Of a DNA stretch of 41,632 nucleotides, positions 33,182 to 41,632 are shown one piece after another (position 1 is the stretch's first letter; the number at the start of each line of letters is the position of its first letter). Made by a program: the position numbers and the translations under genes. The notes below the pieces were generated by a model. It saw only the letters and a program-made list of their open reading frames with translations. It was not told the DNA's origin and did no database searches. Source of the stretch: an uncultured Saprospiraceae bacterium (lineage in GTDB: Bacteria; Bacteroidota; Bacteroidia; Chitinophagales; Saprospiraceae); the NCBI GenBank assembly GCA_937924145.1, contig CALDTJ010000027.1, positions 1 through 41,632 of the forward strand, written 5' to 3'.

Positions 33182-34327
33182 TTACAGTAGCCCCATATAC
33201 TCATCTTTAAAATTACCGTAACCAAAAAAAGAAACACCACTTGCTCCATTCGCATTAGAGACAGCAATGGCTTGTTTTAAATCTTCGGCTTTTTTCAAGT
33301 GTGGTAAAAACAAACCACTATAAACTGGCTTATCATTTTTAGCTGTAGCCAATCTAATTTTTGCCTTTTTCACTTCGGCTCCTATCCAGTCAATATTCTC
33401 GTTATAAAATCCTTGATACAACATGGGTAAAAAGGCATCTAAATCCCATTGATGCCATTCTTGTCGTACACTTTCCCAATTCGGAAAAACAGCAGCAGAA
33501 ATAACTTTATCATATTTCCGAGCCATCGGTACACAATGATTGTTAACGATATTGGAAACTGCATCGTAGCGAAATTGTCGCCATGCTTCATGCTGTGGTG
33601 CTTCATCACCTAAATCCATCGGATCAATCCCATGTTTTTCTTTGAATTGATTGCGACAATTTTCAGAATAAGGATAATCATACTGCGGATATTCCTTGTC
33701 TTGGATAATGTCATATTTTGGCTGTAAAGCCTCTGCTAAAATGACGTCAGGTTGTCTTACATAATCCAAATGAATACCGTCCAAGTCTTCTATTTTAGCA
33801 AGTGCCTTTACATTTCCTGCCACAAATTCTGCTACTTCTTCATTGCAAGGGCATAGAAATTTATAGTAATTAACATAAGCAGGATGGGTATTTGCAGGTT
33901 CGCCATTTCGATTCACACTATACCAATCAGGATGTTGTTTTAAAAGGTCTGGATTGTTTAAAGGCATCGTCCACATCCAAGCGTGTACTTGTAAATCGAC
34001 TGCATGGGCCAATGGTAAAATTCTTTCTAACCAGCGTTCTTTTACTGGTAATATTGGGTGATCAAAAAGGGTCTCATTACTAGCATAAACTTGAGGTAAA
34101 ACTGCATCAATCCCTGCCTTTTTGATTCGCTCAAAAGTAGCTTTCCAGTAATCGTCTGATTGACCCATTTTGGGACGTAGCCAGATCCAGTTTTTAGGTA
34201 AGTTTTTTGAGGAATTGGTACTTATTCGCTTTTGAACATTCTTAGTTTGACAACTTGTAAAAGAAGAACTAGTCACCAATGAAAGTGTAGTAGCAGCAGT
34301 TAATTTTAAAAATTTTCTTTTATCCAT
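33182..34327 (-). CDS. Putative secreted glycoside hydrolase (GHL10 / family-10-like)
   Basis: A 381-residue protein that looks like a TIM-barrel glycosidase of the GHL10 type: WIWLRPKMGQSDDYW, KKAGIDAVLPQVYAS, VDLQVHAWMWTMPL, DLDGIHLDYVRQPD (about residue 175-188, with the acidic residues expected near the active site), FLPMLYQGFY, GVSFFGYGNF. The N-terminus MDKRKFLKLTAATTLSLV is Tat-like with Lys-Arg, and SFTSC may be a lipobox, so it could be a surface lipoprotein. Substrate unknown. The start is 5 bp after the stop of the CBM9-like gene, so the two are co-transcribed and probably act on the same glycan. Confidence 0.8.
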   Translation of the reverse strand: MDKRKFLKLTAATTLSLVTSSSFTSCQTKNVQKRISTNSSKNLPKNWIWLRPKMGQSDDYWKATFERIKKAGIDAVLPQVYASNETLFDHPILPVKERWLERILPLAHAVDLQVHAWMWTMPLNNPDLLKQHPDWYSVNRNGEPANTHPAYVNYYKFLCPCNEEVAEFVAGNVKALAKIEDLDGIHLDYVRQPDVILAEALQPKYDIIQDKEYPQYDYPYSENCRNQFKEKHGIDPMDLGDEAPQHEAWRQFRYDAVSNIVNNHCVPMARKYDKVISAAVFPNWESVRQEWHQWDLDAFLPMLYQGFYNENIDWIGAEVKKAKIRLATAKNDKPVYSGLFLPHLKKAEDLKQAIAVSNANGASGVSFFGYGNFKDEYMGLL

Positions 34328-34332
34328 CTTCT

Positions 34333-35463
34333 TTAATTTTGATCCTTATTAGAAGTTGTTTTAGAAATTTTTCCATCCGCACTAATCAACCAAACCCATT
34401 GGTTATCAATACTTTTGGCTATTATTTCATACCCATTATAAGTCCGAAACAATTGAGGTTCAAAGCTATAATTCGTTATTTCTACTATTGGTAAGGTCAG
34501 TTTTTTCAAATCATCTGTATAAGTATGATGCGCTTTAAAATATTTCCTTTGCTGATAATACAATTGGCGCAAAGCCCACTTAATTTCATCCTCTTTTGAT
34601 GATATAAATCTAATTTTTTCTTGTCCTGCAATTTTTTCGGAGAACTGTACAAAACCCCATGTTTCGGGCGCATGCATGTTTATATAACCTTGCGGTGACC
34701 ACACCCAATTTTCTTCTGGTAAGTTTTTCCCATTAGCATCTTTTTGTTTTTGATAATCCCCATTTGAAGTATCCATTTTCCAATTCACTCTAGAAAAATT
34801 AATACGCCATTGGACGCCTTCTTTTGGAAAAAATTTCTTTGGGGTCATTTCCAATAAAACAGCCCAAGGAATAGCAATTTCTACTGTCCAAAAACTGTCT
34901 ATGTCTGTTGAATTATTAAGTGTACCATTGACATGAATTGCCGACTTTAGACCTTGAATATCCCAACTATCTAACACTTTAGGTGCCCCATCTTCTCGAT
35001 ACGGCTTTAGTAATAATAAATCCCAAACAGTATTTAAGGCATTAATTTCAAATTCATAATAATTATGAGTATCTCCGTCAGGATCAATGAAAATCTCAAA
35101 ATCATTATCATAGAAAATAACCGCATCCCTTTCTCTTAACTTGCCCCAGATGTGGGGTTCTTGAAGGTAGGCACCAAAATAGAAATAGGTGCTATCCCAC
35201 AACATTCTAACATTGGTCTCGTGGGCAGGAATTGGTTTTATATCACCTTGGATATCTACAAAATCAGCTGTATTAGGTGTATTTTTCCAAATTTTTTCCT
35301 CTAATTTACCATCAATGACTAATTCCTCATTTGTTTGATAGCACACATAGGTTTTAGGTTCATAAACAATTGGGTGCTCATAATTAATTGGTAGCGTCTT
35401 TGGGTTTTGACAACTAAAAGAAGAAATAATTATTAAGGAATAGACCAGAATTTTGATTTTCAT
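34333..35463 (-). CDS. CBM9-like carbohydrate-binding lipoprotein
   Basis: A 376-residue lipoprotein. The ATG at 35463 is chosen: it is followed by a short signal with the lipobox-like FSC, whereas an upstream in-frame ATG at 35526 would overlap the crotonase gene. Residues about 50-270 resemble carbohydrate-binding family 9-like domains: ELVIDGKLEEKIWKNTPNT, FVDIQGD, VRMLWDSTYFYFGAYLQEPH, YYDNDFEIFIDPDGDTHNYYE-type strands, NALNTVWDLLL, WRINFSRVNW. The C-terminal 80 residues are of unknown fold. It probably binds glycans at the cell surface for the GHL10-type enzyme encoded directly downstream. It begins 43 bp after the crotonase stop. Confidence 0.8.
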   Translation of the reverse strand: MKIKILVYSLIIISSFSCQNPKTLPINYEHPIVYEPKTYVCYQTNEELVIDGKLEEKIWKNTPNTADFVDIQGDIKPIPAHETNVRMLWDSTYFYFGAYLQEPHIWGKLRERDAVIFYDNDFEIFIDPDGDTHNYYEFEINALNTVWDLLLLKPYREDGAPKVLDSWDIQGLKSAIHVNGTLNNSTDIDSFWTVEIAIPWAVLLEMTPKKFFPKEGVQWRINFSRVNWKMDTSNGDYQKQKDANGKNLPEENWVWSPQGYINMHAPETWGFVQFSEKIAGQEKIRFISSKEDEIKWALRQLYYQQRKYFKAHHTYTDDLKKLTLPIVEITNYSFEPQLFRTYNGYEIIAKSIDNQWVWLISADGKISKTTSNKDQN

Positions 35464-35506
35464 AGTTCCAATTAAAGCTAGTTTGAAAGTCGAAAACCGC
35501 CACCTC

Positions 35507-36301
35507 TTATTCCCGATAATCCTCAAACTTCCCTGCCCGCTTTTGCATACTGGAATAAACTGCCTCCAACTGATTCTTTTTCATAATCACCGCATCTTGT
35601 TCTACCGATTCCATCATAAATCCATCTTCTACACTTAGGTAGGGTGCTGCATTTAGTACTTTCTTAGCTTTGACAATGGCCGTTGGGCTTTTGCCTGCAA
35701 TCTCCGTTGCTAACTTCATCGCGTCCTCCATTGGGTTTTCAGAAATATGCGTACAAAAGCCATATTGGACGGCTTGTTCCCCTGAAAACACTCGATTGGT
35801 ATAAGTCAACTCTCTAATAATATCGTCTCGCACGGAATGATACATCAATTGGGTACCAGCCATATCTGGAATCAATCCCCATTTCATTTCCATGACACTC
35901 AGACGAGTATCAGCCGTTACATATTTAATATCTGCTCCCAACATAATTTGCAGACCACCACCATAGGCAACGCCATGTACGGCAGCAATCACGGGAACGG
36001 GCAATGCACGCCAGATCCAAGCGGCCTGTTGCCACATATTGGCTACTCCATGTGTCCGTTCAGCAAGCGGTTTCTTACCTGCACCATCTGGATTACTAAA
36101 GTTACCTAGATCAATCCCTGCGCAAAATGCTCTACCCTCGCCTGCTAAGACAACAACTCTGACGTTTGGATTGGCTCCGACCTCCTCACCTGCTGCAATA
36201 ATGCCTTCAAACATTGGAATGTCTAGGGCATTCATTTTGTCAGGTCGATTTAATTTGACTACGGCGATGTGGTTATTTATTTCTACGCTTACTCTATTCA
36301 T
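35507..36301 (-). CDS. Crotonase / enoyl-CoA hydratase family protein
   Basis: A 264-residue crotonase-fold enzyme acting on acyl-CoA thioesters in the cytoplasm. Oxyanion-hole segments are GRAFCAGIDLGNF (about 57-69) and AAVHGVAYGGGLQIML (about 105-120). The region VMEMKWGLIPDMAGTQ has a Glu and an Asp in the places of the acid residues of dienoyl-CoA isomerases, which leaves hydratase, isomerase or another activity open. It is first in a three-gene run with a CBM9-like lipoprotein and a glycosidase, an unexpected mix of lipid-type and glycan functions. The linkage may be accidental. Confidence 0.85.
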   Translation of the reverse strand: MNRVSVEINNHIAVVKLNRPDKMNALDIPMFEGIIAAGEEVGANPNVRVVVLAGEGRAFCAGIDLGNFSNPDGAGKKPLAERTHGVANMWQQAAWIWRALPVPVIAAVHGVAYGGGLQIMLGADIKYVTADTRLSVMEMKWGLIPDMAGTQLMYHSVRDDIIRELTYTNRVFSGEQAVQYGFCTHISENPMEDAMKLATEIAGKSPTAIVKAKKVLNAAPYLSVEDGFMMESVEQDAVIMKKNQLEAVYSSMQKRAGKFEDYRE

Positions 36302-36423
36302 TGATTATCAGATTTCGTTATTTGTATTTAATTTTGCTTAAAATTAGCTTAAAAATGGGGAACTAAAAAGTCATTGATGGGTTTTATAAAGACTAATTTT
36401 AACGATCCAGAAGCATTTATTTA

Positions 36424-36431
36424 TAGCTTTG
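36424..36431 (+). promoter_or_regulatory. Putative -7 promoter box for the AraC regulator gene
   Basis: TAGCTTTG matches the TAnnTTTG consensus 63 bp ahead of the assumed TTG start. No clear -33 element was seen. Confidence 0.4.
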
Positions 36432-36494
36432 CTCCCCTATCCCCTAAAATAAATAGCTTGCCCGTATGGGTCTCCTGAATCGTTTCGACTAAGT

Positions 36495-37412
36495 TTGGAA
36501 AATTGCTCATCTGAAATATCGCTTTTGAAAAAAGAACCACAAATACAAGAAATTGACTTTACGAATCGCTACAAAAAAGATTTTGAATTTGCCGTAGTGA
36601 CGAATAAGCAGGCATTGCGAGATGATGTTCCAGAGAACATTAACCCTTTCAAGCCGACGCGCGCTCAATATTATTCGATTCTTTTTATCATAGAAGGCGA
36701 AGGTCAACACTTTATAGATTTTCAACGCTATAATTACAAAAGGGGTAGCATCATTTTTGTGGAGAAAGGACAAATTCAGGCTTTTGAAAAAAATACAAAT
36801 AGAAAGGCCATATTTTTTGGTTTCACCGAAAAGTTTCTGGAAAAAAACACGCTAGGTTCTAACCTTATTCAACAAATCAATCTCTATAATTACCATTTAT
36901 ATCCACCACTTTTACAATTAGAAGAATCAGAAATTCATTTTTTTGAAGTGATTGCAAATAGGATTACCGATGAGTTTTATGCACCTGATGATTTTGCAAC
37001 TGAAGAAATTATTGCTTCTTTATTAAAAATGTTTTTGTTATTAGCAGAACGCATTAGAAAAAAGACGGTCTACAAATCAGTTCATCCGACCTACTACCCT
37101 ACTTTTCTCCATTTTCAAAAATTATTAGCTCAGCATTTATTGACGAATCGAAAGGTGATTTATTATGCTCAATTATTACAGATTTCAACTAAAAAATTAA
37201 ATAGAATTACCCAGGAAATCATTCATAAACCTGCTAAACAATATATTCATGAACGACTGATTATGGAAATGAAACGACTGCTCATGAATACGAATCTTAG
37301 CATCAAAGAAATAGCCTACCAAACAGGTTTTGAAGAACCTACTAACTTCGTCAAATATTTCAAAAAAGAAACGACCATTACCCCTTCCAATTTTAGGAAT
37401 AATTTCAATTAA
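36495..37412 (+). CDS. AraC family transcriptional regulator
   Basis: About 305 residues. The N-terminal half is a cupin-like sensor (YYSILFIIEGEGQHFIDFQRY, KRGSIIFVEKGQIQAF). The C-terminal 100 residues are the AraC two-helix DNA-binding domain: LLQISTKKLNRITQEIIHKPAKQYIHE for the first HTH and IKEIAYQTGFEEPTNFVKYFKKET for the second, with the family's typical end ITPSNFRNNF. No ATG occurs near the start; TTG at 36495 or another TTG ten codons later must serve, so the N-terminus is uncertain. The gene is divergent from the crotonase-CBM9-GHL10 operon and may regulate it. Confidence 0.85.
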   Translation: MENCSSEISLLKKEPQIQEIDFTNRYKKDFEFAVVTNKQALRDDVPENINPFKPTRAQYYSILFIIEGEGQHFIDFQRYNYKRGSIIFVEKGQIQAFEKNTNRKAIFFGFTEKFLEKNTLGSNLIQQINLYNYHLYPPLLQLEESEIHFFEVIANRITDEFYAPDDFATEEIIASLLKMFLLLAERIRKKTVYKSVHPTYYPTFLHFQKLLAQHLLTNRKVIYYAQLLQISTKKLNRITQEIIHKPAKQYIHERLIMEMKRLLMNTNLSIKEIAYQTGFEEPTNFVKYFKKETTITPSNFRNNFN

Positions 37413-37481
37413 AATTGAAACTGTCCCATTTTTACCATTTTAAACCTCATTTTAACCTACCCTAACAAGCACTTTACCCCT

Positions 37482-37489
37482 TATCTTTG
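37482..37489 (+). promoter_or_regulatory. Putative -7 promoter box for the CotH-like protein gene
   Basis: TATCTTTG is an exact match to TAnnTTTG, 31 bp ahead of the ATG at 37521. No -33 TTG element was found at the usual spacing. Confidence 0.5.
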
Positions 37490-37520
37490 TGGTATTCATT
37501 GACAGAAAAAATCGTTTATT

Positions 37521-38588
37521 ATGACAAATGCTACACTTAATAGACGAAAAACCAACCAAAACACGCTATTATTCAGTATAATAGTATTTTTATTAAGTTT
37601 TTCTAGCTCCCTAAAAGCCGATAACGCTCCAAGTATCTTCGATATAATGCAGCACTCAGAAGTGCTTGATTTAACCATTACCACAAATCTTAATGCTATC
37701 AAAGATAATCGAAGAAGTGCGGTAGAATATACTGCCACTATTCAATTCAAAGATGGAGACCAAAAATTACAATCTTGGGAAACAGGTGTAAGCCTACGAG
37801 GTAATTTCAGAAGAATGAAATGTGCGGACATACCACCTTTAAAGTTAAATTTCAAAAAGAAGGAGTTGACTGCGGCAGGTTTGGCAAAATTTGATGATTA
37901 CAAGTTGGTCACACACTGTGTAGAGGAGCGCAAAAAAGCCAAAGAATTGGTCCTAAAAGAATATTTAGCTTATAAACTATATAATGGTATAACAGACCAT
38001 AGTTACAGGGTTCAGTTGTTAAATATCACTTTTATCGACCAGCAATCAGGTGATAAAATCAAGCAATCAGGCTTCCTAATTGAAGACACTGCTGAGCTAA
38101 GGCATAGAATTGGTGCTGAAAAAGTAAAAGAAAAAATTAATGTGCCTTACGCTCAATTTAATTCAGCGCAAGTACGAGAAGTGGCATTATTCCAGTATTT
38201 TATTGGAAATTCTGACTGGGATTTATCGGTTAGTCGAAATGTTAAATACGTCTTAAAAGACCATCAAATCTTGGCAATTCCTTACGATTTCGATTTTTCA
38301 GGTTTAGTAGATGCACCTTATGCTTTGGTTGCCAACCCTAAATTAGGTATTTACTCTATCAAAGAAAGAGTCTATTTAGGATTCGATGAAGACGAGCAAA
38401 TGCTACGTGAATCTTTGGAATCTCTCAAGGCCAAAAAATCCACCTTACAACAAATCGTAAAGGATTTTAACCCGCTGAAAAAGAAAGCTAAACGCGAAAT
38501 CCTAACTTATTTAAACACTTTTTTTGATAATGTGGAAGTGCTGCAAAGACCTGAGACTAGTTTATTTGCTAGCAAATTAAATGATTAA
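37521..38588 (+). CDS. Exported CotH-like protein, function unknown
   Basis: A 355-residue exported protein, with a hydrophobic signal around residues 16-33 after a polar N-terminal extension. The mature part resembles CotH-type proteins with an atypical kinase fold: VSLRGNFRRMKC, PPLKLNFKKKEL, KLVTHCVEERKKAKELVLKE, then FQYFIGNSDWDLS (about 226-238) and IPYDFDFSGLVDAPYA (about 255-270), where the DWD and DFD Asp residues occupy the expected catalytic or metal-binding places. In Bacillus CotH phosphorylates spore-coat proteins; whether this exported protein is a kinase is inference. A strong terminator follows the stop. Confidence 0.6.
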   Translation: MTNATLNRRKTNQNTLLFSIIVFLLSFSSSLKADNAPSIFDIMQHSEVLDLTITTNLNAIKDNRRSAVEYTATIQFKDGDQKLQSWETGVSLRGNFRRMKCADIPPLKLNFKKKELTAAGLAKFDDYKLVTHCVEERKKAKELVLKEYLAYKLYNGITDHSYRVQLLNITFIDQQSGDKIKQSGFLIEDTAELRHRIGAEKVKEKINVPYAQFNSAQVREVALFQYFIGNSDWDLSVSRNVKYVLKDHQILAIPYDFDFSGLVDAPYALVANPKLGIYSIKERVYLGFDEDEQMLRESLESLKAKKSTLQQIVKDFNPLKKKAKREILTYLNTFFDNVEVLQRPETSLFASKLND

Positions 38589-38623
38589 AAATAACAAAAA
38601 TATATCGTGAGTTTTGATTTAAT

Positions 38624-38656
38624 AAAAGCACTAGCCATTGGTTAGTGCTTTTTCTT
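38624..38656 (+). terminator. Intrinsic terminator after the CotH-like gene
   Basis: AAAAGCACTA pairs with TAGTGCTTTT, with GCC/GGT extending the stem around ATT, followed by T-rich sequence. It lies 36 nt after the stop. Confidence 0.85.
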
Positions 38657-39073
38657 TTGCCTTCATAACACCTTCTAGTTTCAATAAAAAACAGCGGATA
38701 ACAAACATAAATAAAGTGTCTAATTACCGCCAAACAACTTTTTTATAGAGCATTACTAGTTAAATTCCCATATTTTGCAGATATTGCAACTAATTGATTC
38801 ACAATAAATTACAATATTTTCAATATTAAACAATTCTGAGACACTCCTTTTAAAGCCAGTCCAAAAAAACTTACACGTTTCTTACACACAAACACGAATT
38901 TATACGGGGATGAAAGATTAGCGAAGAAGAACTAAAATGTTCTGCAATTTTGAGATGTAACTATTTCTAAAATTGAAGAAAACCGATTAATCTTAGTTAT
39001 AATTATTGAAAAATAATTTGGCTAAAACCATTCTACTATTTTAACAATAGTAGCATTGGAAAAAACGAATCAG
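38657..39073. other. AT-rich intergenic region ahead of the M4 protease gene
   Basis: About 420 bp with no gene. It contains ACACTCCTTTTAAAG at 38841-38855, nearly the same as a motif ahead of the metallopeptidase gene at 9815. No clear TAnnTTTG box was found. Confidence 0.4.
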
Positions 39074-41632
39074 ATGTACAAAATTTACCAAAACCTATTA
39101 ATGGGCTGTATGCTCCTATGCAGCTTTTTAAGCCCGCTTATTTTAGGTGCTCAAGACTCAGAAATAAAGGGAGATTTGGCAAATGTAGTTACTGAAGATA
39201 GCCGCCCTAATTGGATCGAATTAAATCCAGATGCCAATCTAGACCCAAAGGCTTTCATCAACTTACTAAACAGCGGCAATTCTTTAGCCGAGGGAAGTAC
39301 CGTAAATCTAGAAGGGCAAACCGTAGATACCAAAGGGCAAACTCGCCACGTATATCAACAATATTTTAGAGGCATTCCTATTGATAATTATCTCTGGGTG
39401 TTACACGAAGAGAAAGGAGTCGTTGCTATCGCACAAGGTACTTTCTTTGAGCAACCCTCCAATACCGACCCTACTCCAGTATTAAATGGTAGTCAAGCTT
39501 TAAGGATTGCATTAGAAATCGCTAGAGCTAGTCTATATGCTTGGGAAGTGCCAACCTTGGAACAAGATTTAAAGAACATCAAAGGAGATCCTAATGCCAC
39601 CTATTACCCTCAAGCACAGCTAGTTTGGGTGGAAGAAGAAACCGATGGTGATCTAAAACTAGCCTACAAATTTGATATTTATGCGGTAGAACCTGTCTCT
39701 AGAAAAGAATATTTCATTGATGCAAAAACAGGTCGATTCATTCGATCTCTAGATCTTTTATACGGAAATTGTCTAGGAGAATCTCCAGAAGAACATGCCA
39801 AACACGCACATCTAACCACTAATAAAATAGCATTAAATAATAACACGGTTTTAGCAGATTCTTCGGGTACTGGAATAGCCAATTACATTAATGCCAATGC
39901 AGGTGTAGTCGATCTTACCACCGATTTTAATGGGACTAATTTCACCTTAAATACAAGTGGTTTAGGTCCTTTGGGCACTCAAGAAATCCAAACTAAGAAT
40001 GCTAATAATTTTTGGAATTATAATAACCTCACTGATTTTGAAGATGCGGATAATGTCTGGGATACCAACCCTACCGCAGTAGGCGCACATTGGGGTGCTA
40101 CTCAATCCTATAATTACTTCTTAGATACCTTTAACAGAAATAGTTACGATGATGCTGGAGCAACGGTCTTAACGGTAGCCCACTATGGGCAAAACCTAGT
40201 CAATGCTTATTGGGATGGTACTCGGATGACTTTTGGAGACGGTACGGGGATAAGTTGGGGAGCCTTGACCTCGCTTGATATTATTGCGCATGAGTTTACC
40301 CACGCAGTCACCGAACATAATGGAACAGGTGGCTTGGTTTATTTGGATGAATCAGGTGCTTTAAACGAATCTTTTAGTGATATTTTTGGAGCAGTTGTCG
40401 AACATTTATATCATCCCGATGGTGGGGATTGGCTGATTGGAGAGGACTTTGACTTGGCTAATCAAGTCGGTTTTAGAAACATGGAAGACCCTAATATGGC
40501 AGGGCATCCTAAAACATATTTGGGTTTGCACTGGTTCGACGGCGCAGGAGATAATGGTGGGGTGCATGTCAATAGTAGTGTACAAAACTACTGGTTCTAC
40601 CTATTATCAGAAGGAGGAAGCGGCACTAATGAATTTGGTTTAAATTATAATATTCCAGCCATTGGAATGCAGAAAGCAGCAGCTATTAGTTATTATAATT
40701 TAACCCATTATATGACGCCCAATGCGACATACGAAGATGCTATGAATGGGTCGATTACGGCTGCACAGATTTTGTACCCTGGTGATATGGTAGTACAGAA
40801 TGCGGTCGCTGATGCTTGGTGTGCTGTCGGTCTTGGTGATGGCTGTGGTCCGACCATCGTCGTGGATGAACCTATGGCGAATGAAGAAGTTACCGCAGGA
40901 CAAAACTATACCGTAACTTGGACCAATACCCTATTAACCGCCACTTCTAAAGTCAAAATTGAATATACTACTGATACTGGTTCGAGTCCAGTTTGGCATT
41001 TCATAGCTGATAATATTTCTAATACAGGGACTTACGACTGGTTAGTTCCGTCGGATTATAGCGCTACTGTTCGAGTTCGAGTAACGGATGATGGGGATCC
41101 TTCAGCAGGTAGAGTAAGTAATGCGGACATACTTGGAATCAGTGAACTTTTTGAAATTGGAGCGTGTAATGCCGTCAATTCTTTTAACGCCCCAAGTACC
41201 GCTATTGTTGATGAAGTATTAAATTTTACGGGAAATATAACAGGAGATACTTATCAATGGAAAATTGATGGAATAGAGGTCGGTACCACTCAAGATTTGA
41301 CTTATATTTTCACCGAGGCAGGTATTCATGATGTCACTTACATAGTGTCTTCTACTGCTAATAATTGTTTTAATGAAGAAAGTCGAAGAGTTTATGTTCT
41401 AACGGACAATTCTAATGGTTTTGCTATCCAAGTTGGAGATATTGACAATGGAGGAGGTCGGGCTTATAGTCAAGAGATATTAGAAACTGCTGATGGTGGT
41501 TTTGTTTTCGTCAGTATATTTACAGGAAGAGTTTATAAGGTCGATGCTTTAGGCAATACTGTTTGGAGTTCTACCGCTTTCCCTGGACTGAGTTACCCAA
41601 ATTATCGTGCTTCTGCTATAGAAAAATCAGAT
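39074..41632 (+). CDS. Secreted M4 (thermolysin-like) metalloprotease, C-terminus beyond the window
   Basis: An open frame of 853 codons from the ATG at 39074, uninterrupted to the window end. A signal peptide (about 1-27, ending ILGAQ) is followed by an FTP/PepSY-type propeptide (about 35-235; VYQQYFRGIPIDNYLWVLH). The M4 catalytic domain has HEFTH at 406-410 and the third zinc ligand Glu432 in ALNESFSDIFG. GGVHVNSSVQNYWFYLLSEGG supplies the catalytic His. The spacing from HEFTH to Glu432 is two residues longer than in thermolysin. After about residue 600 come Ig/PKD-like domains (EEVTAGQNYTVTWTN, ITGDTYQWKIDG), and the last residues seen begin a repeat-like segment (EILETADGGFVFVSIF). It probably degrades extracellular protein; a T9SS C-terminal domain is likely but outside the window. 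Confidence 0.9.
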   Translation, partial: MYKIYQNLLMGCMLLCSFLSPLILGAQDSEIKGDLANVVTEDSRPNWIELNPDANLDPKAFINLLNSGNSLAEGSTVNLEGQTVDTKGQTRHVYQQYFRGIPIDNYLWVLHEEKGVVAIAQGTFFEQPSNTDPTPVLNGSQALRIALEIARASLYAWEVPTLEQDLKNIKGDPNATYYPQAQLVWVEEETDGDLKLAYKFDIYAVEPVSRKEYFIDAKTGRFIRSLDLLYGNCLGESPEEHAKHAHLTTNKIALNNNTVLADSSGTGIANYINANAGVVDLTTDFNGTNFTLNTSGLGPLGTQEIQTKNANNFWNYNNLTDFEDADNVWDTNPTAVGAHWGATQSYNYFLDTFNRNSYDDAGATVLTVAHYGQNLVNAYWDGTRMTFGDGTGISWGALTSLDIIAHEFTHAVTEHNGTGGLVYLDESGALNESFSDIFGAVVEHLYHPDGGDWLIGEDFDLANQVGFRNMEDPNMAGHPKTYLGLHWFDGAGDNGGVHVNSSVQNYWFYLLSEGGSGTNEFGLNYNIPAIGMQKAAAISYYNLTHYMTPNATYEDAMNGSITAAQILYPGDMVVQNAVADAWCAVGLGDGCGPTIVVDEPMANEEVTAGQNYTVTWTNTLLTATSKVKIEYTTDTGSSPVWHFIADNISNTGTYDWLVPSDYSATVRVRVTDDGDPSAGRVSNADILGISELFEIGACNAVNSFNAPSTAIVDEVLNFTGNITGDTYQWKIDGIEVGTTQDLTYIFTEAGIHDVTYIVSSTANNCFNEESRRVYVLTDNSNGFAIQVGDIDNGGGRAYSQEILETADGGFVFVSIFTGRVYKVDALGNTVWSSTAFPGLSYPNYRASAIEKSD

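Noticed and set aside
35464-35526. Upstream ATG for the CBM9-like lipoprotein gene.
   Set aside because: It would overlap the crotonase gene and push the lipoprotein signal 21 residues inward.

Overview
The window comes from an AT-rich member of the Bacteroidota. Both kinds of type IX secretion (T9SS) C-terminal domain are present, there are SprB-like repeats, DUF1800/DUF1501 and DUF1573/YajC pairs, and several promoters with the TAnnTTTG -7 box of this phylum. The T9SS cargo and the DUF1800/DUF1501 pair fit a Saprospiria-like marine or sludge bacterium, but that placement is inferred. No rRNA, tRNA, CRISPR array, prophage or complete insertion sequence was seen.

Layout. 1-3045: a small His-containing secreted protein and a TonB-dependent receptor, possibly for metal uptake. 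3337-9373: two divergent giant surface proteins with gliding-type (CHU_C) C-termini. 9815-13909: a lipoprotein metallopeptidase, a pair of long hairpins, DUF6794 and DUF697 proteins, a protein that looks like a CoiA zinc finger joined to a GIY-YIG nuclease, and a pentapeptide-repeat protein. 14094-15209: a third secreted protein sharing its N-terminal domain with the two giants. 15260-21441: housekeeping genes (DEAD-box helicase, KAS III-like enzyme, a TPR fragment, BON-LysM protein, yajC with a DUF1573 lipoprotein, aroK, mscL). 21898-29053: a 1948-residue secreted metzincin with near-identical Ig repeats, a MITE-like element, and another T9SS cargo protein. 29442-32762: DUF1800-DUF1501. 32777-33063: a MITE-like element with a target-site duplication. 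33182-36301: an operon of crotonase, CBM9-like lipoprotein and GHL10-type glycosidase, with a divergent AraC regulator. 37521-38588: a CotH-like secreted protein. 39074 to the end: an M4 (thermolysin-like) protease that runs off the window.

How it fits together. Much of the coding capacity goes to exported proteins: six carry recognisable T9SS C-terminal signals and the M4 protease may be a seventh, yet no T9SS machinery gene is here. Proteases, a glycosidase operon and a TonB receptor suggest a lifestyle of degrading polymers at the cell surface. The noncoding DNA is unusually rich in inverted repeats: three MITE-like elements, two paralogous long hairpins, and several GC-rich or GACTTNAGTC-type palindromes.
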